This document shows positions 45,684 through 57,634 of a stretch of DNA of 64,000 nt, piece after piece. Source of the DNA: Chlorokybus atmophyticus. Its lineage: Eukaryota > Streptophyta > Chlorokybophyceae > Chlorokybales > Chlorokybaceae. Where the stretch lies: contig RHPI01002069.1 in the NCBI GenBank assembly GCA_009103225.1, forward strand, positions 2,594,206 to 2,658,205, given 5' to 3'. The translations under genes and the position numbers were made by a program. The notes under the pieces are model-generated. The model had not been told where the DNA came from. It saw only the letters and a list, made by a program, of their open reading frames with translations, and ran no database searches. Every line of letters starts with the position of its first letter. The first letter of the stretch is position 1.

Positions 45684-45769
45684 TGGTCGGCATTGTCGTT
45701 GGCGGCGTTGTTAACGACGTCGATGTCTTCCTCAGTCTTGTCCTTGATCTCCTCCTCTCGGTCTTCCAT
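43277..45769 (-). CDS. CAPZA: F-actin capping protein subunit alpha (320 aa)
   Basis: Nine exons: 45769-45550, 45286-45183, 44844-44755, 44661-44597, 44375-44223, 44156-44078, 43937-43860, 43776-43702, 43375-43277; total 963 nt in frame. Family landmarks in order: ARRFLANSPPGEVHEV, VLIAKHGEL, AEPYTASIEAALRKHA, FSPRNFWNGQWQAVWEG, VDVHYFEEGNVRL and LRRKLPITRTQFSW. With the beta subunit it caps actin filament barbed ends in the cytoplasm. The N-terminus is longer than usual, with an acidic stretch and a Gln run from CAG repeats. Intron 4 has a GC donor (TTACAC|GCAAGA) that restores exact family spacing. The last junction is less certain and could hide a microexon. It is divergent from the mARC-like gene. 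Confidence 0.88.
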
Positions 45770-46316
45770 GAACCTAGCAGCAGCCCCTCTCTCTCTCCAC
45801 CTAAGGTTGAGCGAGAGACTACTGAGCTCTGAACTAGAGCATTGACCCTCTCAACCACGGAACTGGCTGGCGGCCTAGACGTCAGCAGCCCACAGGCTGT
45901 GTGGGCTGCTGACGTGTGCGCAGCGACGGCGTCAGCGACGACGACAACAGTGACAATGACAGCCACAGCGACAGCGACAGCGACAGCGACAATTGCGCGG
46001 CAGCCTCTTTGAATTAGGCGGGAGAGGACGCTGGACAATGACTGGGAGTCTATTGTTTGATTAATTCACTCGGGTGATTCATTGTCACGGTGATTCAAGT
46101 GGATCAGTGGGGTCGCATCGCGGCTTCAGTTCAATACAACTCAATTCACGCTGGCTGTCCTCGCAGCTTTGCTGTTGTTTGCTGGTCCTCGTTGATGGCT
46201 GCGTTGCACGCACGCATTCATTCGCATGCGCCTTTGCTGTGGGCGGCGCGTTCACGAAAGTGACTCACAACTAGTCCTGTTGACTGTGTCTATTGTGTGT
46301 GTCAGCAAGCAGCACG
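45770..46316. promoter_or_regulatory. Divergent promoter region with a strong hairpin
   Basis: Separates the capping-protein and mARC-like start codons. It holds a perfect 16-bp stem with a five-base loop (45879-45915, arms ACGTCAGCAGCCCACA) and a GCGACA hexamer array at about 45958-45990. ACGTCA resembles a bZIP/CRE half-site. A regulatory role is inferred from position. Confidence 0.45.
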
Positions 46317-49121
46317 ATGGCGGAGGAGGCGTCCGGCGGCAGTACCATCACAGTGACTGGTCTGTACGTGTATCCCATCAAGTCGTGCGGAGGCATCGCC
46401 CTGCACTCAGCCCAGGCAAACACACACACACTTCAATGCTATCAACCGATGGTGTTGATGGGAGTGGTGATGTGGTTGTGTGATGATGGTGATGAGGAGT
46501 GGTGGTGATGGTGATGGTGGTGGTGGTGGTGGTGGTGGTGGTGGTGGTGTAGTAGCGCTGTGCATAAGAGACAGCATGAGGCCATGAGACCACCACCACC
46601 ACCGCAGCAGCGGCCTTGATCTTGCGTTGAACGCAATGCTGAGCAAAACTCCACTGCTTGCGTTCGTATGCGTGTGTGTTTGCATGGTTGCTGTCTGTGC
46701 GTGTGTGTTTGTTCATGTGCGTGTGCGTGTGCGTGTGTGCTTGTTGCGTTATGTGTTTCTCGTTCGTGCATGTGCGTGCGTGTCTCATGCAAGATAGCGC
46801 ACTCTCCCCCAGGTGCTGCGCAGCGGTCTTGCTTGGGACCGCCGCTGGGTCATCGCCACCCCACCCTCCACCCCAAACGGTAAACACAATCCCCTCACAC
46901 CCCACAATCACCCACCACCACACTTCCGTCCCACACCTCAGCGCTGCCCACATGCTCACGACCCCCCTGCCCTCCCCCCCCCCCCCCCCCCNNNNNNNNN
47001 NNNNNNNNNNNNNNNNNNNNNNNNNNNNNNNNNNNNNNNNNNNNNNNNNNNNNNNNNNNNNNNNNNNNNNNNNNNNNNNNNNNNNNNNNNNNNNNNNNNN
47101 NNNNNNNNNNNNNNNNNNNNNNNNNNNNNNNNNNNNNNNNNNNNNNNNNNNNNNNNNNNNNNNNNNNNNNNNNNNNNNNNNNNNNNNNNNNNNNNNNNNN
47201 NNNNNNNNNNNNNNNNNNNNNNNNNNNNNNNNNNNNNNNNNNNNNNNNNNNNNNNNNNNNNNNNNNNNCCCCCCTATACCGACACAACATCCCCACATGC
47301 CAGGCCCCCACCGTTTCGTGACCCAGCGCACCGACCCCCGTCTGGCTCTGGTCAAGACGTCCCTGCCGGCGGAGGCGCTGCTGATGGGACCCAAGGGGTG
47401 GGGAGGGGACGCCGCGTCACTACCACCCGACGCAGCGCTAGGTGAGCGTGCGTGCGTGCTTGTGGTGTGGTGTGGTGTGGTGTGGTGTGGTCACAACTGT
47501 GCTTTGCAGTTGTGACGGCGCCTGGGATGGACACGCTGCACGTGCCGCTCAACCCGACGCTGGCAGCAAAGGCATCAAAGGCGAGCACGCACACGCACGC
47601 GCGCACGCATGTCAGCTCACGTGCATGCGTGCTGACACACGTAAATGAGCATGCATATGTTTGTGTGTCTCTCAGACGCATTGTCTCTCACGCGCGTGCG
47701 TGTGTGCGTGACAAACATGTACCCCACCACCATCATGACCAAACACAGCCCCACGCACACACACACACGCGCTTCACGCGCAGGTTGTGAGCGTGACTGT
47801 GTGGGGTTGGACCGGCCGCGCCGCCGACGAGGGCGACGAGGCCGCAACATGGTTCTCGCAGTACCTGCGCAGACCCGTGCGCCTCATCCGCTACGAGCCA
47901 AGTACGCGCTCGTGTTTTGTTGCACGTATGTGGTAACGTTGCCTCGCGGGTGGAGTTGAGACCAAGATCTGTCTTGCAGGTGTGGAAGAGAGGCCCGTTG
48001 AGAATGTTGTGTTGACGAGTGATGTGGCACAACAACAACACACGGTCGGGTTTGCGGATGGCTTCCCGATCCTTGTCGCGAGCGAGGTGGGTTTGAGAGG
48101 AGATGCACGGGATGTTGTCAAGTTGTTTGTGCAATGTTGACTGTGTCACAGTTTACACATGTGTGCGTTGACATACGCAGGCGCGCACACGCACTTGTGC
48201 CCCGCACGCACATGCGCATACTTACACGCTTGAGCATGTCACCAGCCAACCAGTTGTCATGTCCACCCTTCTATGTTGTGTGTCGCACAGGCGTCTCTGG
48301 AAGCTCTGAACGCCCGCATGCCCGTCCCCCTCCCAATGAACCGCTTCCGCCCCAAGTACACATCACACACCCTCACAACACCACCACCACCCTCACCGCC
48401 ACCACCACCACCATCTCTCTCACCCCAGCGTGTTGTCTTCGCAGCGTCGTCGTGTCCGGTTGCGGCGCGTGGGCGGAGGACGCTTGGGCGCGCTACGTCG
48501 TGGGAAGCGAGGAGCTGGTGTTGCTGAACGTGAAGGCGTGCACGCGGTGCAAGGTGACGACCACGGACCAGGAGACGGGGGAGGTCGGGAAGGAACCGCT
48601 GCAGGTGAGAGAGATGTGCGGGTGTGTTCGTGTTCGTGTTCGTGTGCGTGTGTGCGTGCGTACTTGACAGCACGGACGTGAACTTCGTCTCACATGTGAA
48701 CACGTAAGCCACTCGACCGCAAAGGAGGTGTGAGTGGTGGCGCGCATGTGCGTGTAGGCGTGTGTTTTGGAATCTTGCTGTGACACACTTCTTTCCGTAT
48801 TTGCAGACATTGAGGGTGTTCAGGACTGTCGAGAAGTTGGGTTTGAAGGGGCCCGGCTACAGCGCGAAAGAGGTGAGGATAATGTTGCAAACATTGAAGC
48901 GCGATGTGTGTTGTGGTTACACGTGTTGTGGTCATACTGCACTTGAGTGCTACCTGTCATGGTTATTGCCCGTCAACAATGATGACAGGCCAACACAATT
49001 TGAGACTTGTTTGCAGGTGTGTTTTGCCCAGAATGCTGTAGTGGACTCGATAACAGACCGCTCCAGCAACACGCACATGATTCACGTGGGGGATTCATTG
49101 ACGATCCTCACGACGGCTTGA
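46317..49121 (+). CDS. MTARC: MOSC-domain protein, mARC-like molybdenum enzyme (331 aa)
   Basis: Ten exons: 46317-46415, 46813-46879, 47304-47441, 47510-47580, 47784-47901, 47980-48086, 48291-48355, 48445-48604, 48807-48872, 49017-49121; 996 nt in frame even across the 277-base gap, so no coding exon need be missing. The N-terminal beta barrel starts LYVYPIKSCGGI and SGLAWDRRWVI; the MOSC domain has MNRFRPNVVVSGC and VKACTRCKVTTTD, where the Cys in the CxRC motif is the expected molybdenum ligand, and ends IHVGDSLTIL. mARC enzymes reduce N-hydroxylated compounds with cytochrome b5. There is no obvious targeting peptide. Introns 1 and 4 have GC donors. Confidence 0.92.
46992..47268. other. Assembly gap (277 N)
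   Basis: Unknown bases inside intron 2 of the mARC-like gene, bordered by a C homopolymer that probably stopped sequencing. Confidence 0.95.
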
Positions 49122-49528
49122 TCAACCCGACACGACAACCAAATTTTGTTCGTCGGTTGGTTGGTTGGTTGTGTGTAGGCGTGTTTGTAGTATCAGCTTG
49201 TAGCATTACCTATGCCTGTGCTTTGGTCGATGCACATCGCCATTGCTGGCATAAAAGTTTGCATTGGCGATTGGAGCGAGGATGCTTGCAGCACTAAGCC
49301 ACTGGGACCTTGTGACCGCTTGCGACAATATGTATAGAGACTGTCTAGCCAAGTGAAGTAATAGGCGCATATGCGCGTGTGTTGCAAGACGGGTGTATGT
49401 GCCGGAGCTACGCATGCACGTGTGCGCGCAAGTGCCTGCACCTGTTTGTGTGTGACTATGGGTGTGCGTGTGTGGCATATGCGCACGCACACCCACACCT
49501 CTGCCCCATCCCATCATTCCACGAGCAT
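49122..49528. other. Short convergent intergenic region
   Basis: Lies between the stop codons of the mARC-like (+) and 2H-like (-) genes. Contains TTGG repeats and GTGCGTGT microsatellite. No gene. Confidence 0.6.
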
Positions 49529-51894
49529 TCAAGACTCCGGCGTCCTATCGGTTACGTGCCATACACCCTCTCCTTTCCCAAGCCCATACTGGAACGTCTC
49601 CCCCTCCAGCGCCGAGAACGACACCTCCAGTATGTGCCACAAGTGGGTGACCACGAGTCTCTCGCCGCGCAACTGGGACGTCCAGCGGGCGCAGAGGGAG
49701 AGGAGGGTGGATGTGGCGGAGGGGGATAGGGGACCTGAGAGAGGGGCGGGAGGATGGATGATGTGGTGGTGGTTGTTGTTGGGTTGGGTGTTGCGTGTTT
49801 CTCACCGTCAAGGACGCGGAGGAGGGAGGAGTGAATGAGAGGGTTTGAGCCCACTTGCTTCTTAGGCGCATCTGAGAAACAGATACAATAACATAGCGGC
49901 AAAACACACCCAATGTACACATATGCAGACACACGCGCGCGCACACGCACACGCGCGCGTTCACACGCACACGCACACGCACATGCGCATGCGCATGCAC
50001 ACATGCATGAGCGAGCAGGCATGCACACCCACATGCACACATGTACACGCACACGCACACGCGTGCATGCGTACGCACGAGCGCATTCTCAAGCATTATT
50101 GCAAGTACATCTCACCCGGGAACGCCGTCCAGCACCTCCTGCGCATGTCCACCACGCCGCAAGCGTCTTCGGAGCGGTCGGTGAAGAGGACAAGCAGCAC
50201 GCCCGAGCGCGCCAGGGACACGCGCTCAACCTCCAACACGAGCGGACGCGACTGGCGGCTGATAGTAAACAGTGGAGACCAGGGTTGAATGGTTGTGGTT
50301 GCATGCGTCTGCGGACTTTGCACATGTGTGTGTGCATGCGCGTGCGCTTGCACATGCGTGCGTGCGTTCGTGCGTGCGTTGCATTGTAGCTCGCAGTAGG
50401 GAAACGGTTGGTGCACTGTACCATACAGATGTATGTGATATATTATAAGTTGTGTGTGATGTATGTGCTTCTCACAGCCATCTCACTATGCCCACCGGAT
50501 GTCGCGCACGGTATCAATTTCAGCTTGGACGGCTGCCGACTCGCGGTCACCAATCCAGTTCACGCCTACGCGTGACAATGTTGCATACTGCATCAGGTTC
50601 AATGTTGTGTGTGTGTGTGTGTGTCGTCACTCTCACCTGTTGGGTGAGAAGCGTGGAAGACCGTGCAGTGGTATTTGTGCTCCGGCAGACAGTAGTGCGC
50701 TACTCCCTCCCGACACAAGACATCAGACACCTGAGAATGACGGCGACGCGCAAGTTGTCTGCAACAGACGCACGCGTGTGGTTGTGTGTCTTTGTGGGCA
50801 CGTGCGCGCGCGCTCGTGTGTGTGTGTGCGGGTGTATGTCTGTATGTATCGTTGCAGATAGTTGTACATGCGCGTGCCCACATAGACATACGCGCAATTC
50901 CAACAACATCCCACCTGACTCGCAAACTCCCTCGCGAGCCCAGTCAGCCGCCTCGCGCTCCGGTCATAACCCCCATACCGCTCGTCCCACCCGTTCACAC
51001 CGTTCATACTACGACCAACATCCGGCACGCCCCAGGGGAGGACGATCAGCCGCACGGAAGGGTAAGGGAGGGCGTAGAGAGCGGGGGAGAAGGAGCGAGA
51101 GGGGTGGGGAGTTGGAGTGATGATACTCATGTCCTGGATGGGACTGGAATCACTGCTGCTAGCTGTTGCGTCAAAACTCGAGCGGACTGCCTGTGAATCA
51201 GATTATTGTTGATTGGCATCGGCAGTTGCGGTTGTCGAACAGAATCATGCGCACGGCCTCCTCTGGTTTAACACATCACACATACAAGCACCAACGCATG
51301 TGCAGGTACATATGCATGCATGCGTACATGGTAATGCAAAAGGACGTGTGCATGTTCAAACTTACAGACCATTGGGTGTGCAATTATACATGAACGCAAT
51401 CGAAATCATGTGACGGACGTTTGTGAGGTGTCGCAATGCAAGCGATAAACTCCATACTAACAACAGTCTTTACAATTGAGGTTGCAAAGTGCGACATCAA
51501 ACGTTCTGATCCAGCTATATACCTCATACTTTCTATTACAGTGACATGTTTGGCATTGTGGTGAAGGCAACAGCGGACACACATGGCAGTGTTGTTCAAG
51601 ATTGTGTTGTGATTTTTGTTGTTGCTATCGTCTGCACTGCCTTGCCTGTGAGTGCCTCACGAGAGGGAGCTTGCCCTTCTGCTATCTCAACCATACACCC
51701 CTGTTCCAATGGAACGACTGTTGTTCAATGAAATGTCTCACCTTCACCCCCTCCACGTCCAGCCCCTGAGCGGCGAAGTCCCCCGCCAACCGCTCATGAA
51801 GAACCAACCTCTCTGCGTTGCCGCTGTCTTTGTGCTCCGCCGTCGCCTCCTCCTCCTCCGCCGCCGCCGCCACCGCCGCTGGCACGTGAGCCAT
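49529..51894 (-). CDS. Unrecognised protein, possible 2H-phosphoesterase-like fold
   Basis: Spliced minus-strand gene. Recognisable exons: 51894-51742 (ATG, Ala/Glu-rich, then RLVLHERLAGDFAAQGLDV), about 51265-51200 (AVRMILFDNRN), about 51140-50924 (VRLIVLPWGVPDVGRSMNGV), about 50745-50645 (LPEHKYHCTVFHASHPT), about 50557-50485, about 50283-50110 (LEVERVSLARSGVLLVLF) and about 49740-49529 (LRGERLVVTHLWHILEVSF), stop TGA. The HCT and hydrophobic strand-SGVLLVL pattern recalls 2H enzymes, but a clear second HxT motif is missing, so this is only a suggestion. The junction between the second and third exons is unresolved and may use a non-GT donor. Confidence 0.5.
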
Positions 51895-52279
51895 CGGCAC
51901 ACACGCTACACAGAATGAGGAGTAGAGACATGTTTTGGTTTAGTGGCGCGTTGTTGATGTTGTGCTTAGTATAGCTGTTAAACTGCCATTCACGCTTGCG
52001 TTCCAGAACATTGATACAACGTCGTCAATCTCTCTGTCTATGTTGTTGTTGCAAACAAAAGCAGCGGCAGTGTGCGTGTGACAACGACTCTCCATCATCA
52101 GAACAACAGCAAAAACCAAGCAGTTGTATCAGTATATATTCCCAAGTGCATCTGTCCTACCACCAGTCGCATCCAGCCCCCCTGTCTAGCACTATCTTAC
52201 ACACCAGCCATACAAACCAACAGTAACTGTACACCGTGTATATACTACACTACGCTACACAACACACCTCCCAACAAAT

Positions 52280-53056
52280 CTACACACTCGCTTCGTACTC
52301 CTCCGTCGCACACGCGTCCATCACCAACAGCCGCGGCTCCGATATTGTCACGCAGGACGCTGATGTTGATGGTGAGTCAACATTGGCAGCACGGCTCTCC
52401 AGAAGCCTTCGGCGCCGCCTAGCGCGCAGCGCAAAGTACTCCTGCGAGAGACGAGATGGTGTTGGTGGGTCTGACTGGCCTGTTTGTGGGCATGTGGATG
52501 TAGATGTCGGGTGGTGCTCGTGTACGTGCGTGCGCACATGTATGTGTATGTGGGCAGCATGCATGCATGCATACCATGTTCACCACCATCACGTGTACCT
52601 TGAGCAACTCCGTGGTTTCTTCCCCTCCATACCTCCTCAGGTCCGCAATCGACGGCGCGTACCCGTACTCCCCCCGAAACCGCTCGTTCCAGCCGCGGAT
52701 ATCGCCCCCGAGCTCGCTGATCCTCTCCCACTCTGACGCCCTCTCGTCATCACCGACGCACAACCCGACGTAATCAACGCCCGCTCCTTGCTGCCTCCTC
52801 GAAGGCGAGACAACACGATGGACTTGCTGCTGTTGTGGTCGTGGTTGTTTTGTCTGGGAATCAGTCTCTGAACCATTCAAAGCCTGAGCCCGCTGTTGGA
52901 TATCCAGCGTGAAGAGGGATTTCCGGCCTCCGCCTCGTGATGTCGAGGGTGGTGAGGTGGGGATGCCGGTGATGTGGAGGATGTCGATGGTATCGGTGAG
53001 GTGCGGGTAGCGCCGCTGAAGCCACCACTCCTTGAAACCTCGCCGCTGTACCAGCA

Positions 53057-53106
<50 letters not shown>

Positions 53107-54409
53107 TACTAACATTGGTGATGGAATAGTACATATGAACAGGCAGTTGCAAATACGCATGCGCGTGCGTGCGCATGCGTGTGTGTGCATGTGCCCGCGT
53201 GTGTGTGTGCGTGCGCATGCATGTCCGTGTGTCTTAAGTGATTGAGCGTCTCTGTACGTGCATGCGTGCATGCAGTTGTGCGTGCGTGTGTGAGTTTGCG
53301 CATGTGCACGTACACACGTATGCTTGCGCGTGCACATTCGCACGCACGCATTTGCGTGCACGCGCACACAGGCATACATGTCACATCCCATGCATCGGCT
53401 CACCTGCCATGAGCGTTGGTTGGCATCGGCGATGAGCTGCCGCGTGGTCGGCTTGATCTCTTTCCCCTTGTGCGCAGCGCTCTGCCGCCGCCGCGTCTCC
53501 TCACTCGCCTGCAAGCAACGTGGCGCCCCTTGTTGTCGTGTTCTCACTATCCCACACAACAGAGAGAAAGAGAGACGCATGTAGCTTCACCACACCGACA
53601 GTTGTCTCACCCTCGTGCCCGTCTTCGTCACGGACGAGCGCGCCCGCGCCTCCGGCGTCATGCTCACACCTGCACACACACACAAACACATGCACACTTG
53701 TGAGTGGGTGAGACAAAGTCACACAACTGCTTTGCAACAGTCACCTTTGTTCCATGCCGTTCGGCCTCTGAGTGCCCCGCACACGCGCGAGCGGAAGTCG
53801 GCCTGCTGCCACTTGGCGCGCATCGACGCAGCGAGACGCAGACGCGCCTGGTCGGGCGTGTGTGGGAGGGTGGGTGAGGATGGGTGGATGTGCGCATGTA
53901 TCTTTCCGTCTGCGTGCGTGCGTGCGTGCGTGTGTGCATGCGCTTGAGTTGTTGCATGCATGCATTTATGCGTGTGCATGTGAGTGTGTCACAGCGTGTG
54001 CTTCTGCGCGCGCGCGTGTGTCCTATGTAGTGTTTGTGTTTGTGCATTCTGTCTTGATACTACACCGTTGCATGCTGCTTACTTCTGCACTCATGCCTTG
54101 GCGGCGGCGCCGGCCACCATCACTGCTGCTGCTGCTGCTGCTGCTGCTGGCAGTGGGGGCGGCTGCATGCTTACTGCGTTCTTTCTTGCCGCCATTGCTG
54201 CCTGTCGCCGCATGCTCACGTTTCGCATCCTCCTCCTTGACAACCACACTGCTGCTGCTGCTGCAACTCGGCTCCTGCTTTTGTGGAGCTTCAACACCAT
54301 AGCAACCCTGAACTTTCAACAGGCGCTGAGAAAAACGAGTGACGCTGCGCTCCTGCTTAAGGACGATGACGCTCACTCCGACGCCGACGCCGCCGACGCG
54401 CAGCGCCAT
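52280..54409 (-). CDS. NUMOD3-motif DNA-binding protein (400 aa)
   Basis: Six exons: 54409-54083, 53847-53745, 53669-53611, 53508-53404, 53045-52599, 52441-52280; 1203 nt in frame. After a Ser-rich low-complexity N-terminus come repeats of the nuclease-associated modular domain 3: LRLAASMRAKWQQADFR then GALRGRTAWNKGVSMTPEAR and ASEETRRRQSAAHKG. These helix-turn-helix motifs bind DNA in homing endonucleases; nuclear-encoded plant proteins with the same repeats exist, often organelle-directed. The start at 54409 is the first ATG in frame; the N-terminus could be a transit peptide. A GA microsatellite (53057-53104) lies in intron 4. The C-terminus is unrecognised. Confidence 0.7.
53057..53104. 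repeat. (GA)n microsatellite
   Basis: About 24 perfect GA dinucleotides in an intron of the NUMOD3 gene. Confidence 0.9.
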
Positions 54410-54730
54410 GTCCCTCGCCGCCCCCCGCCACGTGTCGACCACCAGGAACGCCTTTACACCGTGGCGCCTACTCACAACGAAAGCCGCACAACATATTGCT
54501 CGCTCATGTGACCCGCACCCAACACACTAACAGCAAGTTGGGATGTGTGCGTTTGTGAGCGCGCGTTGTGCGGCACGAGCACAAGCCTCTGTGCGATGAC
54601 GCACAAAGAGTGAACTGTATGTATGCTTACACCAGGCCGGACCAGGCCAAGCTAGACCAGGCCAGGCCGGGGCGGCGGCGACGGGCGGCTCATCGGCGTC
54701 ACTGGCATTGTCGTTGTTGCTGGCGTCGTC

Positions 54731-56772
54731 ATGGCGGTAGCTAATCCGCCTGCGTTTCAGGAGGCGGCGGCCTGCCAGCAGTGCGGAGCGGGCTTCTCGG
54801 TGTTCCGACGCAAGGTTGTGCCTAGATTGATGCTTCAGTATGTTCTTTTTGCTAATTGTGGAATCTTGTAGCTGTCCTCGCTTCATCACAAACACTAATC
54901 GCGAATAACAAAGTACTCCCTGCACTGCGCAACACCCAAATTTGCGGAGGTTTCTCCGTCCGTTACACCATGTTTGGCGTTTGTTCAATCACACAGCAAT
55001 TCCGACTGTCAAAAATATCCTGAGGAGGGAGGGAGGGAGAGAGACGAGAGCAAAACAAACTCACTACTTGCATAAGCTAACCTGTTGCACTGCAGCACCA
55101 TTGCCGTGCGTGCGGGCGCAGTTTCTGCAACGAGCACTCGTCCAAGACAAAGGCAAGCGGCAACACAGATAGAATATGCGTGTATGCATGCGTGTGTGCA
55201 CGTCTATGTGTGTGTGTGCGCGTGTGTATATGCATGCGCATGAGCGTGTGTATGTGCATGGCTATGATTACATGGTTGTCAACAATTGCACGCGTACAGG
55301 CGTTGCCCCAGTTCGGGCTTACAACTCCCGTGCGAGTCTGCGATGAGTGCTTTGTAGCTACACCTGTACAAAGGTTTGTGCGCTCGTTTGTGTGCGTGCC
55401 CTCACTCATGTGCATGTACAAGTATCCATGATTATTGTCACATTACATGACCACAACAGAAGTCAACTCCAATGACACACTTGTACTTCAACTTCTTCAG
55501 ATCAACGTCCTACAACAATGCTAATGCCACAAGCAGCGGTCCACAGCGTGCATTGCCCAACGCAACACCACCGTCGTTATCATCCAACACGGTCGAGGAT
55601 ACCGACAATGTCATGGATATCGCCGACATCGCTCCCCGGCAGGCGACAGCGATATCGCCCCCACCCCCGCCGATAAACTGCACGTGCCACATGCCGCTGT
55701 GCATATGCCCACAAGAAGAGGACAAACAGGAAGAGAAGCAGCAGAGAGAGGAGGAGAGGAGGAAAACCGTAAGCATACTCTTGTTGTTGCTGCTGTTGTT
55801 GATGTTGCTGTTGTCGTTGTATTCTCTAAGTCGAGCACTAACTTCACCGCAGGTTACTGTTCACAAGCCTTCCAACAACACTGTCACACCTGCCAACGCC
55901 AAGCCAAAGCCTCCTGCTTCGCAGCACGCAACAGCAGCCAGCAGCAGCAGCAGCAACAACAACAGCAGTCTGCCAAGCCTGTTCTTTACAGGCGGCACAA
56001 CAGGTGGGAGGGAGAGAGACAGAGACGCTTGTGTGTGGGTTTGTGTCTGTGGCATGAGTGGTGAAGTAGTTGTTGTGTATACAGTGCCGGTGACGGAGGG
56101 GCGGACTGATTATGAGGTCTCGGGTGAGGGCGCGAGGGAAGCGATCAAAGAGAAGGATCTTGCGGGGTTGCAGAGGCTTCTGACACAGGCAAGCACACAA
56201 CACAAATGCACATCGTGTGGGGTTGATGAAGGAGAGTGGGTGTGTACATAACAGCCCTGTGGAGTGCCTGTGTAAAGGAGGGTATTGACTTGACAGATTT
56301 GCTGATAGAACTGTGTGTTGGCCGTTCCAGGGAGTTGACCCGAATTACAAAGACAGGCAGGGCATGTCGCTGCTGCACGTGGTAATGTGCAGTGCCTTTG
56401 ACACAACAATGCACATGTGCACTCGCTGTTACTGTTGGAAAAACAGCCAGCATGTGAGTGATACTCCTTATAGCTTATGCAACCTTGATCATGCAGGCAG
56501 CGGTGTTCAACTATTCAGTTATCGCACTCGCATTGATTGATGCCGGCGCAGACATTACATCCAAAAACACACAAGGTAAGGGGCAAGCTTGCTTCTGCGT
56601 GCCATGTGAAGTGCCTATGCTTTGCAAGCGTGACATGTTAAGGGGTTGAAACACAGTGCCTGTGAGTTCATGATCATCATATTTGCGTGTGTGTATAGGG
56701 GAAACCCCGTTGGAGTGTGCACCCGCTACCCTAAGTCGATTGATGCAGCAGCATTCATCTGCTGCAAAATAG
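54731..56772 (+). CDS. FYVE zinc finger-ankyrin repeat protein (313 aa)
   Basis: Nine exons: 54731-54814, 55096-55152, 55300-55373, 55501-55768, 55853-56003, 56085-56188, 56331-56381, 56497-56575, 56699-56772; 942 nt in frame. Exons 1-3 make a FYVE finger: CQQC, then FRRKHHCRACGR with the ligand-binding basic motif, FCNEH and VRVCDEC. A low-complexity linker includes a Cys-rich CTCHMPLCIC. The C-terminus holds two ankyrin repeats (GVDPNYKDRQGMSLLHV, LALIDAGADITSKNTQGETPLECA). FYVE domains bind phosphatidylinositol 3-phosphate, so an endosomal role is expected. Introns 2 (AAG|GCAAGC) and 6 (CAG|GCAAGC) have GC donors. The gene is divergent from the NUMOD3 gene. Confidence 0.88.
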
Positions 56773-57175
56773 GCAAGCAAGGCAGGCAATTGCGTCGGCC
56801 ACATGTCTGTATCTGTAACAAAGTGTACACGTTGTATGGAATCTGTCGCTCTTCTTATTCTGGTTGCTCTCTTTCAGTTGCACACATGCTCAATGCAGTT
56901 GGTTGGTGGTGTAGTCACATTGACGTGTTTCAGCCACGAGGCATGGCAATCTTGGTGGCAAATTGAACAGCTTGAACGCAAACTTCACATTGCGTTTGCA
57001 CGAGTACGCAACTTGCATGACCGCGTGCGCTCATGCGCGCGTATGTAGCACACTACTGTATATTAAAAAGGAAACACGGGCAAGGGTCCAGCAACATGAC
57101 CATGCCAAACCAGATCACGTATACTGCCGCTAGTGCGCTAGCGCACGTACACACACGTCAATCACTATACACATG
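56773..57175. other. No gene recognised
   Basis: Short stretch after the FYVE-ankyrin stop codon. Nothing beyond short open frames. Confidence 0.5.
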
Positions 57176-57634
57176 TCACACACTAGCCCCCTCACGACGC
57201 GCCAGCGAGGACAGCGTCCTCCTCCGCGGTGGCGGGCACCGTCCGCAGCGGCGCCCAGCCCGGGACCGCTGCCACCACTGCTGCTCCGCGTTCCAACAGC
57301 GCCAGACCTTGCTCGCTCGTTGTATCGCACACGCCACCGTTTGCCTGTCCATGGCAACAAAGCCGCTCAAGCGCCCCAGTGCCAGGCCACGCAGGTACAC
57401 CGCCCGTTTGGCGCACGTGGCGATGAGCGCGTTGAACGCTCCTCCGAGCAACCCGTGGGTTTCGGCCGCCAGTGGGATGAACTTGTCCGCCGGCGGGTGG
57501 TCATTGTACTTGCGGCGCTTCGCCTGCTCCGCCTCCTTCGCCGCCGCCCCGGGTCTGGGCCCTGCGTATGTTGATGTGAAAAAGGGTGACCATGTGGGTG
57601 TGTGCGCGCGCACAACATGCAAATACGCACTCAC
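57176..57634 (-). pseudogene. LINE-type reverse transcriptase C-terminal remnant
   Basis: One open frame, roughly 57564-57176, encodes GPRPGAAAKEAEQAKRRKYN followed by FIPLAAETHGLLGG. This A-x-x-A-x-x-K-x-x-KY ... F-x-P-x-x-x-E-T-x-G pattern is typical of the region after the RT domain of non-LTR retrotransposons in algae and fungi. The catalytic RT motif is absent, so this is a 5-prime truncated copy as usual for LINEs. Assignment is from memory of the pattern. Confidence 0.45.

Noticed and set aside
57201-57574. Plus-strand Pro/Arg-rich open frame
   Set aside because: It is antisense to the LINE-like frame, which shows a recognisable family pattern.
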